A DNA stretch of 13,842 nucleotides. Origin: Chitinophagaceae bacterium. GTDB taxonomy: Bacteria > Bacteroidota > Bacteroidia > Chitinophagales > Chitinophagaceae. The first letter of the stretch is position 1, and every line of letters starts with the position of its first letter. The stretch spans positions 1 through 13,842 of the forward strand of contig JAACZX010000015.1 of the NCBI GenBank assembly GCA_009996555.1, written 5' to 3'. The translations under genes and the position numbers were made by a program. The notes below the pieces were generated by a model that saw only the letters and a list, made by a program, of their open reading frames with translations, had not been told where the DNA came from and did not search any database. This document shows, in pieces, positions 1 to 6,429 of the stretch.

Positions 1-1
1 T

Positions 2-529
2 TCCTTTGTTAACCAACTGGGCGACACGATTACCAATAACAACGTAGCAGGTAAAGTGCAGGTGGTAGAGTTCTTTTTTACAACATGCACCGGCATTTGC
101 CCGAAAATGAACACCAACATGGCAGTAATAGCAAAGGATTTTGCCGATGAAGAGGATTTTATGATCCTGAGTCATACAGTTGATCCGGAGAAAGATTCTG
201 TTGCCCGGTTAAAACATTATGCCGATTCAATGAAGATCGATCCGGCCAAGTGGATGCTGTTAACCGGAACAAAAGAAAAACTGTATGAAGCTGCCCGCAA
301 AAGTTATTTACTCGATGATCAGAAGAATGGTCTTGATCCCATTGCAGATCAGTTCATTCATACACAGCTTTTTGCATTGGTTGATAAAAACGGCAGGCTG
401 CGTGGTATTTACGACGGACTTGATAAAAAAGAATTAGCAAAACTAAATGAAGATATTTCACTGGTACTGAAAGAAGGTTATAATGGCCCCCGTTTTGTGA
501 ACGGAATTTTTCAGAACAACCCTAATTAA
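2..529 (+). CDS. SCO1/SenC family copper chaperone, 3' part (5' end outside window)
   Basis: The reading frame is open from base 2, so the gene starts upstream of the window; the GTG at 56 is internal. The visible 175 residues carry the SCO hallmark CTGICP (Cys codons at 86 and 98, a C-x3-C-P copper site) and the matching downstream His (codon at 359, in FIHTQLF), the three ligands that bind copper in SCO proteins. The fold is thioredoxin-like. SCO proteins are membrane-anchored on the outer face of the inner membrane, where they deliver copper to or reduce the CuA site of cytochrome c oxidase; the anchor would lie in the missing N-terminus. The C-terminus is a short tail after the thioredoxin core. 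The Fur-family gene follows after 12 bp in the same direction, so the two are probably co-transcribed. Family assignment is secure; a role in oxidase assembly is inferred from the family. Confidence 0.93.
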   Translation, partial: SFVNQLGDTITNNNVAGKVQVVEFFFTTCTGICPKMNTNMAVIAKDFADEEDFMILSHTVDPEKDSVARLKHYADSMKIDPAKWMLLTGTKEKLYEAARKSYLLDDQKNGLDPIADQFIHTQLFALVDKNGRLRGIYDGLDKKELAKLNEDISLVLKEGYNGPRFVNGIFQNNPN

Positions 530-541
530 GTAAATTACAGT

Positions 542-961
542 ATGAGCGAAGCAATCAAAGATTTGCTGAAAAAAAACCACATGAGTGTAACCGACAGCCG
601 GTTGCAGATACTGGACATGTTCTATCATGCACCGGGGGCGCTTGCACATGCTGATATTGAAAAGAAAGCCAGCGATAAAATTGACCGTGTAACCATTTAC
701 CGTACGCTGCAAACATTTGAAGAAAAAGGTATCATACACACCATTCCTACTTCCGATAACTCGGTGAAGTATGCACTGTGCAAAGACCGTTGTGAAGAAG
801 GACATCACCACGATAACCATGTACACTTTATTTGCGACCAGTGTGGTAAAACCATTTGCCTGGATGATGTATTGGTGCCTGAAGTAAAACTTCCAAAAGG
901 ATTTCAACCAGACCGCAGCAATATGGTGGTGAATGGGTTTTGCAGTGATTGCAGAAGCTGA
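542..961 (+). CDS. Fur-family metal-responsive transcriptional regulator
   Basis: A 139-residue protein of normal Fur length. Residues 1-75 form the winged-helix DNA-binding domain, with the recognition-helix signature DRVTIYRTLQTF at 48-60. The dimerisation and metal-sensing half contains a His cluster (H88, H89, H90, H93, H95 in HHHDNHVHFIC) and two CxxC pairs, C98-C101 and C134-C137, the usual structural zinc site. An additional pair, C80 and C84, precedes the His cluster. Fur proteins bind operators when loaded with iron, zinc or manganese, or respond to peroxide; the sequence alone does not separate Fur, Zur and PerR. It sits 12 bp after a SCO copper-chaperone gene, which suggests joint expression, and a terminator follows at 991. 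The ATG at 542 gives the expected N-terminus. The subfamily is uncertain; the family is not. Confidence 0.93.
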   Translation: MSEAIKDLLKKNHMSVTDSRLQILDMFYHAPGALAHADIEKKASDKIDRVTIYRTLQTFEEKGIIHTIPTSDNSVKYALCKDRCEEGHHHDNHVHFICDQCGKTICLDDVLVPEVKLPKGFQPDRSNMVVNGFCSDCRS

Positions 962-990
962 GCTAAGGGATAAAAAAAGAGAAAGAGTTG

Positions 991-1025
991 AAAGAGAAGT
1001 ATTCACTATACTTCTCTTTTTTATT
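991..1025 (+). terminator. Rho-independent terminator after the Fur-family gene
   Basis: A perfect 11-bp stem (991-1001 with 1009-1019), a 7-nt loop and a following T-rich run. It begins 30 bp after the Fur stop codon and should end the SCO-Fur transcript. Confidence 0.85.
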
Positions 1026-1091
1026 TTCCAGTTGTTTTCATCAATCGTGAAATAGCACCTTCCTCTTCCCTCCTTTAACTCTTAGCTAAAA

Positions 1092-1124
1092 TAAAAATGC
1101 CCTCCCGTAGAAACGGCAGGACAT
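1092..1124 (-). terminator. Rho-independent terminator after the M3 peptidase gene
   Basis: Read on the minus strand, 1124-1113 pairs with 1108-1097 around a 4-nt loop (12 positions, including one G-U pair and one G-G mismatch), followed by a T run at 1097-1093. It lies 41 bp beyond the stop codon at 1165. On the plus strand the pairing is weaker (the G-U pair becomes C/A), so it is read as a terminator for the minus-strand operon only. Confidence 0.75.
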
Positions 1125-1164
1125 GATTAATGTTCTGATTTAGCAGTGCAAATATCGGTATTAA

Positions 1165-2886
1165 TTATTTAAGATCATCCATTTCAGTTTTTACAAAATC
1201 CATGAGTGTTTTAATGTGGTTGGGGGAGAAGTCAAACTTCAGCCCAGCTGCTTCATACAATTGGGGCAATGTTTTGGTGCCGCCCAGGCTCAGTGCGTTG
1301 ATGTAGTTCTGCAAGGCCTGTTGCTGGTTTTGCTTGAACTGCATCCATAAACCAATGGCGCCGAGTTGTGCAATGCCATACTCAATATAGTAGAAAGGCA
1401 CTTCAAACAGGTGCAGCTGGCGTTGCCATTCAAACGGGCGGAAGTGCTCAAGTCCGGTGTAATCAATCAAACCTGTACTGTATTCATTTGCCAGTGCCAT
1501 CCATTTGGCGCCACGTTCTTCGGCAGTGTGTGCAGGATTTTCGTAGATCCAGTGCTGGAAAGCATCAATACGTGCAATCCACGGTAAAATGGTGAGTACA
1601 CGTTCCAGTTGTTTGAATCTTGCACGGCGCAATTCCTCTTTATCAGTAAAGAAAATATGCCAATGCTCCATGCTGAACAGTTCCATTGCCATGCTTGCTA
1701 CTTCGGCAATTTCAGCGCCATATTCTTTAAACCCGGTCAATTCAAGATCATGTGTAAGGAATGAATGAACGGCATGACCACCTTCGTGAACCATGGTGGT
1801 TACATCATCCAGCGTACCTGCTGCATTCATAAAAATGAATGGTGCACCTGTTTCGGCTAACGGCATATTGTAACCGCCGGGAGCTTTTCCTTTGCGGCTG
1901 TCGAGATCAAAACGTTTCAGTTCACGCATTTTGCGTAAGCAATCAGCAAAAAAGGGATTTAACTCTTCAAAGCATTCAATGGTTTTTTCCGTCAGCTCTG
2001 TTCCATTTGTAAACGGCTGCAGTGGTTGTATTCCTTCCGGCTCAGCTTCCATATCCCATGGGCGGAGCTGATCAATACCAATTGCCTTACTATGTTCTTC
2101 ATAAATGATCTTCACCAGCGGTACCACATGCTGCTTCACAGCCTCATGAAAATTGAAACAGTCCTGTGCGGTATAATCAAAACGGCCCAGCTCTTTAAAT
2201 TTATAATCACGGTAGTTACCGAAGTCTGCATTTAACGCCAGCTGATGACGTTTTTCCACCAGCTTTCCAAACAGCTCACTCAGTGCTTCACGATCCCGGT
2301 AACGGCGGTTCTGCACTTTCAGATACACTTCTTCACGCAGGCTGCGGTCGGGGCTTTCTAAAAATTTAGCGGCCTGTTGTAATGTGTATTCTTTACCGCT
2401 TACTTCCACCGTCATTTTTCCCGCAATCTGCCCAAACTGCTGTTGCATAACATTCAGCTCAGCCATAATCGGAATATTGGCTTCACGAAACAGGTCGATA
2501 CTTTTTTTGATGGAACGTATATACGTGAAATATTTATCGGTATCCAGTTCTTTGGTGAATGGGGAATCAACAAGTTTTCGGTTCAGCTTATCGGCATAGG
2601 GCTGCATTTTAGGCGCAATTTCCATGTAGAAATAGTTGAAGGCTTCTTCCAGCTGTTTGTTTTCCGTATCACATGTCATGCGCACCTGGCGCCAGCAGGC
2701 ATCTTCGCTGATCACCGCTTCCAGCTCACTGCTGTTGTGCAGCCACAGCTCCAGATCTGCAATGCTGTTAATGGGTTGTTCCAGCAGTTGTGTAAAATAA
2801 GGTTCCAGCGCCTCCCATGTGGTAATGGTAAAATCCTTTGGCAAAAACTTCCGTTCAATTGGTTTTATATCGGCTGAAAGTGTCAT
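1165..2886 (-). CDS. M3 family oligoendopeptidase (PepF-like zinc metallopeptidase)
   Basis: A 573-residue protein in the usual size range for the bacterial M3 oligoendopeptidase group. The zinc site is HEGGH at residues 367-371 (H367 and H371 bind zinc, E368 is the catalytic base), and E395 in the following AEIAEVAS stretch is the expected third ligand, 28 residues after H367. The N-terminal part is helical and follows the M3/PepF pattern. No signal peptide is visible, so it should act in the cytoplasm, cutting short peptides in peptide recycling. The frame can be extended to a TTG at 2892, but the ATG at 2886 is preferred. It is the second gene of a minus-strand pair after the DUF5606 gene, 101 bp downstream of it; the gap holds an inverted repeat that could reduce read-through. 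Substrate range is not predictable from sequence. Confidence 0.95.
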   Translation of the reverse strand: MTLSADIKPIERKFLPKDFTITTWEALEPYFTQLLEQPINSIADLELWLHNSSELEAVISEDACWRQVRMTCDTENKQLEEAFNYFYMEIAPKMQPYADKLNRKLVDSPFTKELDTDKYFTYIRSIKKSIDLFREANIPIMAELNVMQQQFGQIAGKMTVEVSGKEYTLQQAAKFLESPDRSLREEVYLKVQNRRYRDREALSELFGKLVEKRHQLALNADFGNYRDYKFKELGRFDYTAQDCFNFHEAVKQHVVPLVKIIYEEHSKAIGIDQLRPWDMEAEPEGIQPLQPFTNGTELTEKTIECFEELNPFFADCLRKMRELKRFDLDSRKGKAPGGYNMPLAETGAPFIFMNAAGTLDDVTTMVHEGGHAVHSFLTHDLELTGFKEYGAEIAEVASMAMELFSMEHWHIFFTDKEELRRARFKQLERVLTILPWIARIDAFQHWIYENPAHTAEERGAKWMALANEYSTGLIDYTGLEHFRPFEWQRQLHLFEVPFYYIEYGIAQLGAIGLWMQFKQNQQQALQNYINALSLGGTKTLPQLYEAAGLKFDFSPNHIKTLMDFVKTEMDDLK

Positions 2887-2907
2887 ATACAAGTGTTTAA
2901 ATAATGA

Positions 2908-2967
2908 TGCCGGTAAGCAGGTAAGCAGATAAGAAGTTGAACTTCCCGCCTTCCCGACTTACCGGCA
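2908..2967. repeat. Intergenic inverted repeat with an internal 8-bp tandem repeat
   Basis: Perfect 10-bp arms, TGCCGGTAAG at 2908-2917 and its reverse complement at 2958-2967, enclose 40 bp. The left side runs into three tandem 8-bp units (GGTAAGCA at 2912-2919, again at 2920-2927 with the first base A-to-G phase shared, then a degenerate copy to 2935). The centre holds the near-palindrome GAAGTTGAACTTC at 2933-2945. It fills most of the gap between the DUF5606 and M3 peptidase genes. No T run follows either arm, so a classical terminator is not supported; an RNA structure within the operon or a dispersed repeat are the alternatives. Confidence 0.7.
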
Positions 2968-2987
2968 ATAAAGTAATTTTGTAAGAA

Positions 2988-3539
2988 TTAATCTTCTTTT
3001 TTCTTTTTAGGAGCAGCCTTTTTCTTAGGCGCTTCTTCTGCAGGAGCATCTTCTGCTTTTGGCTCAGCTTTCTTTTTTGCTGCTTTTTTTGCAGGTTTCG
3101 CCTCTTCTTCTACCACGGCTACTTCTTCCACCGGAGCTTCATCATCCGCAACTGGTTCTGATAATTTTATTTCAATTCCTTTTGCAGAAAGAATACCAAA
3201 CCATTTCACCATCTTCTTCATATCGCTCACATACACACGTTCAAAGTCCAGGTCGGGATATACTTTCTCAAAATATGCTTTAATCGCTTTTGCATCTTTA
3301 TCGTCGGGTAATTTACCACCGTCGGCCTGCATAGCTTTAAAAATATCAGTGAGGTTTACGTTATCACGAACGGTGTACACTTCAATACTTTCCAGGTGTG
3401 AGAACTGGTGCTGACGTGTAGAGGCAAATTTTGTTGAATTATCGTCGAGTGAACGCACAATAGCACCATCGCTTTTACTGCTGATGAGCTCAAACAAACC
3501 GGGCATTCCGGTAACTGCAATTAATTTTCCGTATTCCAT
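2988..3539 (-). CDS. DUF5606 family protein with a Lys/Ala-rich C-terminal tail
   Basis: A 183-residue protein. Residues 1-128 match the Bacteroidota family DUF5606: the start (MEYGKLIAVTGMPGLFELI), then the SDGAIVRSLDD and FSHLESIEVYT segments and a helical region with KAYFEKVYPDLDFERVY. The molecular function of this family is not known. Residues 129-147 are acidic and low in complexity. Residues 148-183 are almost only Lys, Ala, Glu and Pro (AKKAAKKKAEPK, then KKKAAPKKKKED), resembling the basic tails of histone H1-like proteins. No signal peptide or membrane segment is present, so it is probably cytoplasmic. It is the first gene of a minus-strand pair with the M3 peptidase and is divergent from the START-like gene, 207 bp apart. 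The ATG at 3539 gives the family's usual N-terminus. Nucleic-acid binding through the tail is only an inference. Confidence 0.85.
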   Translation of the reverse strand: MEYGKLIAVTGMPGLFELISSKSDGAIVRSLDDNSTKFASTRQHQFSHLESIEVYTVRDNVNLTDIFKAMQADGGKLPDDKDAKAIKAYFEKVYPDLDFERVYVSDMKKMVKWFGILSAKGIEIKLSEPVADDEAPVEEVAVVEEEAKPAKKAAKKKAEPKAEDAPAEEAPKKKAAPKKKKED

Positions 3540-3684
3540 AATTTTTAATTCAAGGGTTGCAAGTTAACGGATTTCAACTAACCCCCTTTTAATTTCGGCT
3601 GTTAAAAAATGGCTTTTGTAGGCCGTTTGGCTTCCATTCATCATTTATACCTGTAGTACAAACAGGAAAAAACATGGCAGGGCA

Positions 3685-3715
3685 TTGGCACATACTACGA
3701 AACTGCCTATATTCG
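3685..3715 (+). promoter_or_regulatory. Candidate Bacteroidota-type promoter for the START-like gene and gmk
   Basis: A TTG at 3685-3687 and TATATTCG at 3708-3715, separated by 20 bp, fit the Bacteroidota -33/-7 pattern (TTG, TAnnTTTG) with one mismatch in the -7 box. It predicts a start near 3721, about 25 nt before the TTG start codon of the gene. Confidence 0.45.
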
Positions 3716-3746
3716 TTCTTATCATATTCATTTCAAAATCCAGCGC

Positions 3747-4376
3747 TTGCAACAGACAATATCCGAAGTAAATATCAACCGCATCAGCAATAAGCAGGTT
3801 GTATCTTTTATCCACGACAATCAGTTGTATCAGTTGAACGATTTTGCTGCGTTGGAGTCTTTCTGTCCTAAATCGAATTGTACCAAATCATTCTACACAC
3901 ACCATAAGACCTTTCACATTCGTGAGCGGGTAGATAAAGTGTGGGAAGCATATAAAACCGTTCATCCGAAACAAGCCTGGTGCAGTGGTATGCTGCAGTT
4001 TGGGCTGCAGTACTGCCGCAAAAACAATGCAATTTCTTATATTGATGATGAATATGCCGGCGCCAAAGTGGGCCAGATTGTTCTGATACGTGTAAAAGCA
4101 TTGGGTGGACTGGCAAAAGTGGCTGTGGGCCACGAAATAACCGGTTTGAATGAAGAAGAAAAATGTCTTGAAACAAGTTATCTCGTAAAAGGTAAGTCGC
4201 TGGGCAGTCAACGCATTCAGTTGCGTTCCTGCAAAGATGGTTTTACCGAAATATCGCATCACACCATTTACAAAAGCGGTTCATGGCTGCGTGATAAACT
4301 CATTTATCCTTTCTTCCACACCAAAGCCATCCGTGAGTTTCATAATAACATCCGTAAATCATTAGGTATTTCCTGA
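3747..4376 (+). CDS. Unrecognised protein, START/SRPBCC-like fold probable
   Basis: A 209-residue protein that I cannot name. From about residue 55 it reads like the START/SRPBCC (polyketide cyclase-like) superfamily: TFHIRERVDKVWEAYK as first strand and helix, a central strand-rich part (GQIVLIRVKALGGLAKVAVGHEI), and a C-terminal helix ending in FHTKAIREFHNNIRKSLG. Such proteins bind hydrophobic ligands or act on them. The N-terminal part has a Cys/His cluster: C40, C45, H52, H53, H57. There is no signal peptide or membrane segment. The frame is open upstream to 3657 but contains no ATG there, so TTG at 3747 is the most likely start, supported by the promoter-like boxes at 3685-3715. The guanylate kinase gene follows after 57 bp on the same strand. 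The fold call is moderate; the function is unknown. Confidence 0.7.
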   Translation: MQQTISEVNINRISNKQVVSFIHDNQLYQLNDFAALESFCPKSNCTKSFYTHHKTFHIRERVDKVWEAYKTVHPKQAWCSGMLQFGLQYCRKNNAISYIDDEYAGAKVGQIVLIRVKALGGLAKVAVGHEITGLNEEEKCLETSYLVKGKSLGSQRIQLRSCKDGFTEISHHTIYKSGSWLRDKLIYPFFHTKAIREFHNNIRKSLGIS

Positions 4377-4418
4377 GATTGTTGCTGCTTTGTTTAAGTT
4401 CACTTGGGTGCTATTGTT

Positions 4419-4426
4419 TATTTTTG
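4419..4426 (+). promoter_or_regulatory. Candidate -7 box for gmk (TATTTTTG)
   Basis: TATTTTTG matches the Bacteroidota -7 consensus TAnnTTTG exactly and ends 7 bp before the gmk ATG at 4434. A well-spaced -33 TTG is not visible, which lowers confidence. If used, the transcript would start within a few bases of the start codon. Confidence 0.4.
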
Positions 4427-4433
4427 GCCCTTT

Positions 4434-5012
4434 ATGGAGCAGGCACATCACAAAATCATCATTATTACAGCACCATCAGGTGCAGGAAAAACATCCATTA
4501 CCAAACAGTTGATGAAACGTTTTCCTAAACTGTCTTTTTCTATTTCAGCAGCAACCCGTAAGCCAAGAGCACATGAAACAAATGCTGTTGATTACTATTT
4601 CATGAGCGTGGAAGCTTTTCAGCAAAAAATACAGGAAGAAGCTTTTGTAGAATGGGAAATGGTGTACGAAGGAAATTATTACGGCACACTTAAAAGTGAA
4701 ATGCACCGCATCTGGAACAATAACCAGGTGCCTGTGCTTGATATTGATGTAAAAGGTGCCATTCATGTGCAGGACCTTTATCCCAAACAAACACTATCGT
4801 TGTTTATTGAACCTCCTTCGATTGATGAATTAAAACGCAGGCTTGAAAGCCGTGGTACAGAAACAGCCGACTCATTACAGGCAAGAGTAAATAAAGCGGC
4901 TTACGAAATTTCATTCAAGCATTCATTTCAGCATGTAATTGTGAACGATGATCTTGAAAAAGCTATTGCAGAAGCAACGGCAATTGTTGGCCGCTTTATT
5001 GAAGAAGCATAG
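4434..5012 (+). CDS. gmk: Guanylate kinase
   Basis: A 192-residue protein of standard guanylate kinase length. It phosphorylates GMP to GDP with ATP in purine nucleotide synthesis, in the cytoplasm. The P-loop is APSGAGKT at residues 13-20. The GMP-binding region follows with SISAATRKPRAHE and VDYYFMSVEAF, then FVEWEMVYEGNYYGT; the core motif VLDIDVKGAIHV and the lid-like region with RLESRGTE complete the enzyme. The frame extends to a TTG at 4404, but the ATG at 4434 places the P-loop at the usual distance from the N-terminus. The upstream neighbour is the START-like gene (57 bp) and the CNNM-type gene follows 41 bp downstream; all three are likely expressed together, possibly with an extra promoter just before gmk. 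Confidence 0.97.
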   Translation: MEQAHHKIIIITAPSGAGKTSITKQLMKRFPKLSFSISAATRKPRAHETNAVDYYFMSVEAFQQKIQEEAFVEWEMVYEGNYYGTLKSEMHRIWNNNQVPVLDIDVKGAIHVQDLYPKQTLSLFIEPPSIDELKRRLESRGTETADSLQARVNKAAYEISFKHSFQHVIVNDDLEKAIAEATAIVGRFIEEA

Positions 5013-5053
5013 CCTTATTGTTATTCCTGTTAAAAACACTATTTTTAAGATAC

Positions 5054-6313
5054 ATGAATTGGTTTCTGTTAATATGGATCGGGGTAAGCATGTTGTTTCT
5101 TGGTTTCTTTGCGGGACTGCAAACTGCTTTTGGTTCACTCAATCGTTTTTCGGTTGAGCTGAAAAAGAAACAAGGCATTGCCAGTGGACGAATCCTTAGT
5201 TTTTTTATTGAAAACCAAAGCCGGTTTATTGGTTCTATACTGGTAGGTGTTACACTTTCGCTGGTGATTTTTGTATTACTGGTGAACCGTTTCTTTGATC
5301 CTCTTTGGAAACAGGCTCCCACACAAATTCAGAATTCAGCTATCCGTATTATTGTTGAAATCATTACCGCCGGCTTACTTGCTTTGTTGGTGCAGGTAGT
5401 ATTCAAAGCCATTTTCCGTAAAAAAAGCAATGCCGTTCTTTCCTTCTTTGCACGCATCATCAGTTTTTTCTATAGCCTTTTTGCGCCTGTGGCGTCTTTG
5501 TTTGTTGGGCTTGCAGAATGGATCCTGAAATATTTGTTTGATGTGAGAGTGAACGATAAAAAAGAAGCATTCAGCCGTGTTGACCTTGAACATTTTGTAC
5601 AACAAAGCAAGGATAATAATGATGAAACACAGGACATCAACACAGAGTTGTTTGAAAATGCATTGTCGCTGCCGGGTGTAAAAGTGCGTGAATGTCTTAT
5701 TCCCCGAAAAGAGATCATTGGAGTAGAATCATCGGCCAGTATTGAAGAAGTAAAACAAAAGTTTGTGGAAACAAAACTGAGCAAGCTGATTGTGTACGAA
5801 GGAAACATAGATAACATCCTCGGCTATGTACACCAGCTTGATCTGTTTCGCAAACCTGCTGATATTAAAACGATCCTTTTGCCCATACCTGCTGTGCCCG
5901 AAAGCATGGGTCTTACCGACCTCATCAATCAATTTACCAGCGAACGGAAAAGTATTGCCTGGGTGGTGGATGAATTTGGCGGCACCAGTGGTATTGTAAC
6001 CATGGAAGACCTGCTGGAAGAGATCTTTGGTGAAATACAGGACGAATACGATACCGAAGAATTTGTGGAAAAGCAACTGTCAGAAAACGAATTTATTTTC
6101 AGCGGCCGTCTTGAACTGGACTATTTAAGCGAAAAATACAACCTTGAGTTCAAGGAAGAAAGTGATGCTGAAACCTTGTCGGGTTACATTGTTGAACACC
6201 ATGAAACAATTCCGGTTGCGAAAGAACGCATCATTGTTGATGATTACGAGTTCGATATCCTTTCCGTAAGCGAAACAAGAATTGAAACGGTAAAAATGAA
6301 ACTTCTCCGCTAA
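5054..6313 (+). CDS. CNNM/CBS/CorC_HlyC-family membrane protein (hemolysin-like family)
   Basis: A 419-residue integral inner-membrane protein. Residues 1-190 form a CNNM (DUF21) membrane domain with hydrophobic segments near 3-25, 55-80, 95-118 and 125-155. A pair of CBS domains spans about 213-330, beginning at the LIPRKEI motif (L215) and ending with DEFGGTSGIVTMEDLLEEI (D306 onward), the hallmark of this family. A CorC_HlyC regulatory domain covers about 345-419. Homologues are linked to magnesium or cobalt efflux, and CBS domains bind adenine nucleotides; annotations as hemolysin are historical. The related gliding protein GldE has the same architecture, but there is no gld context here, so no symbol is given. 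A TTG at 5018 is possible, but the ATG at 5054 gives a first transmembrane segment right at the N-terminus. It lies 41 bp after gmk, probably in the same transcript. Confidence 0.9.
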   Translation: MNWFLLIWIGVSMLFLGFFAGLQTAFGSLNRFSVELKKKQGIASGRILSFFIENQSRFIGSILVGVTLSLVIFVLLVNRFFDPLWKQAPTQIQNSAIRIIVEIITAGLLALLVQVVFKAIFRKKSNAVLSFFARIISFFYSLFAPVASLFVGLAEWILKYLFDVRVNDKKEAFSRVDLEHFVQQSKDNNDETQDINTELFENALSLPGVKVRECLIPRKEIIGVESSASIEEVKQKFVETKLSKLIVYEGNIDNILGYVHQLDLFRKPADIKTILLPIPAVPESMGLTDLINQFTSERKSIAWVVDEFGGTSGIVTMEDLLEEIFGEIQDEYDTEEFVEKQLSENEFIFSGRLELDYLSEKYNLEFKEESDAETLSGYIVEHHETIPVAKERIIVDDYEFDILSVSETRIETVKMKLLR

Positions 6314-6392
6314 TTGCTTTCATTGGTAATAACCGTTACAAAACACTTTTTTCCGCTTATACAAACCCCTGCCATCTACGAAAACTTTATTT

Positions 6393-6400
6393 TATCTTTT
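6393..6400 (+). promoter_or_regulatory. Weak candidate -7 box before the zinc metalloprotease gene
   Basis: TATCTTTT differs from TAnnTTTG only in the last base and lies 29 bp before the ATG at 6430. No suitable -33 TTG is seen. The 116-bp gap after the CNNM gene makes an own promoter plausible, but this placement is weak. Confidence 0.3.
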
Positions 6401-6429
6401 CCAATTCAGTTAACAACAAAACAAGTATT

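Noticed and set aside
458..1006. 182-codon open frame on the minus strand over the Fur-family gene
   Set aside because: It is the antisense shadow of a clear Fur-family gene, overlaps a terminator and has no recognisable domain.
5054..6313. Naming the CNNM/CBS protein GldE
   Set aside because: The architecture is shared by the whole CorC/HlyC-like family and no gliding genes are nearby, so the symbol cannot be supported.
6324..6352. Short inverted repeat (GTAA...TTAC) followed by Ts after the CNNM-type gene
   Set aside because: Only a 4-bp stem, and the T run is offset from it; too weak to call a terminator.
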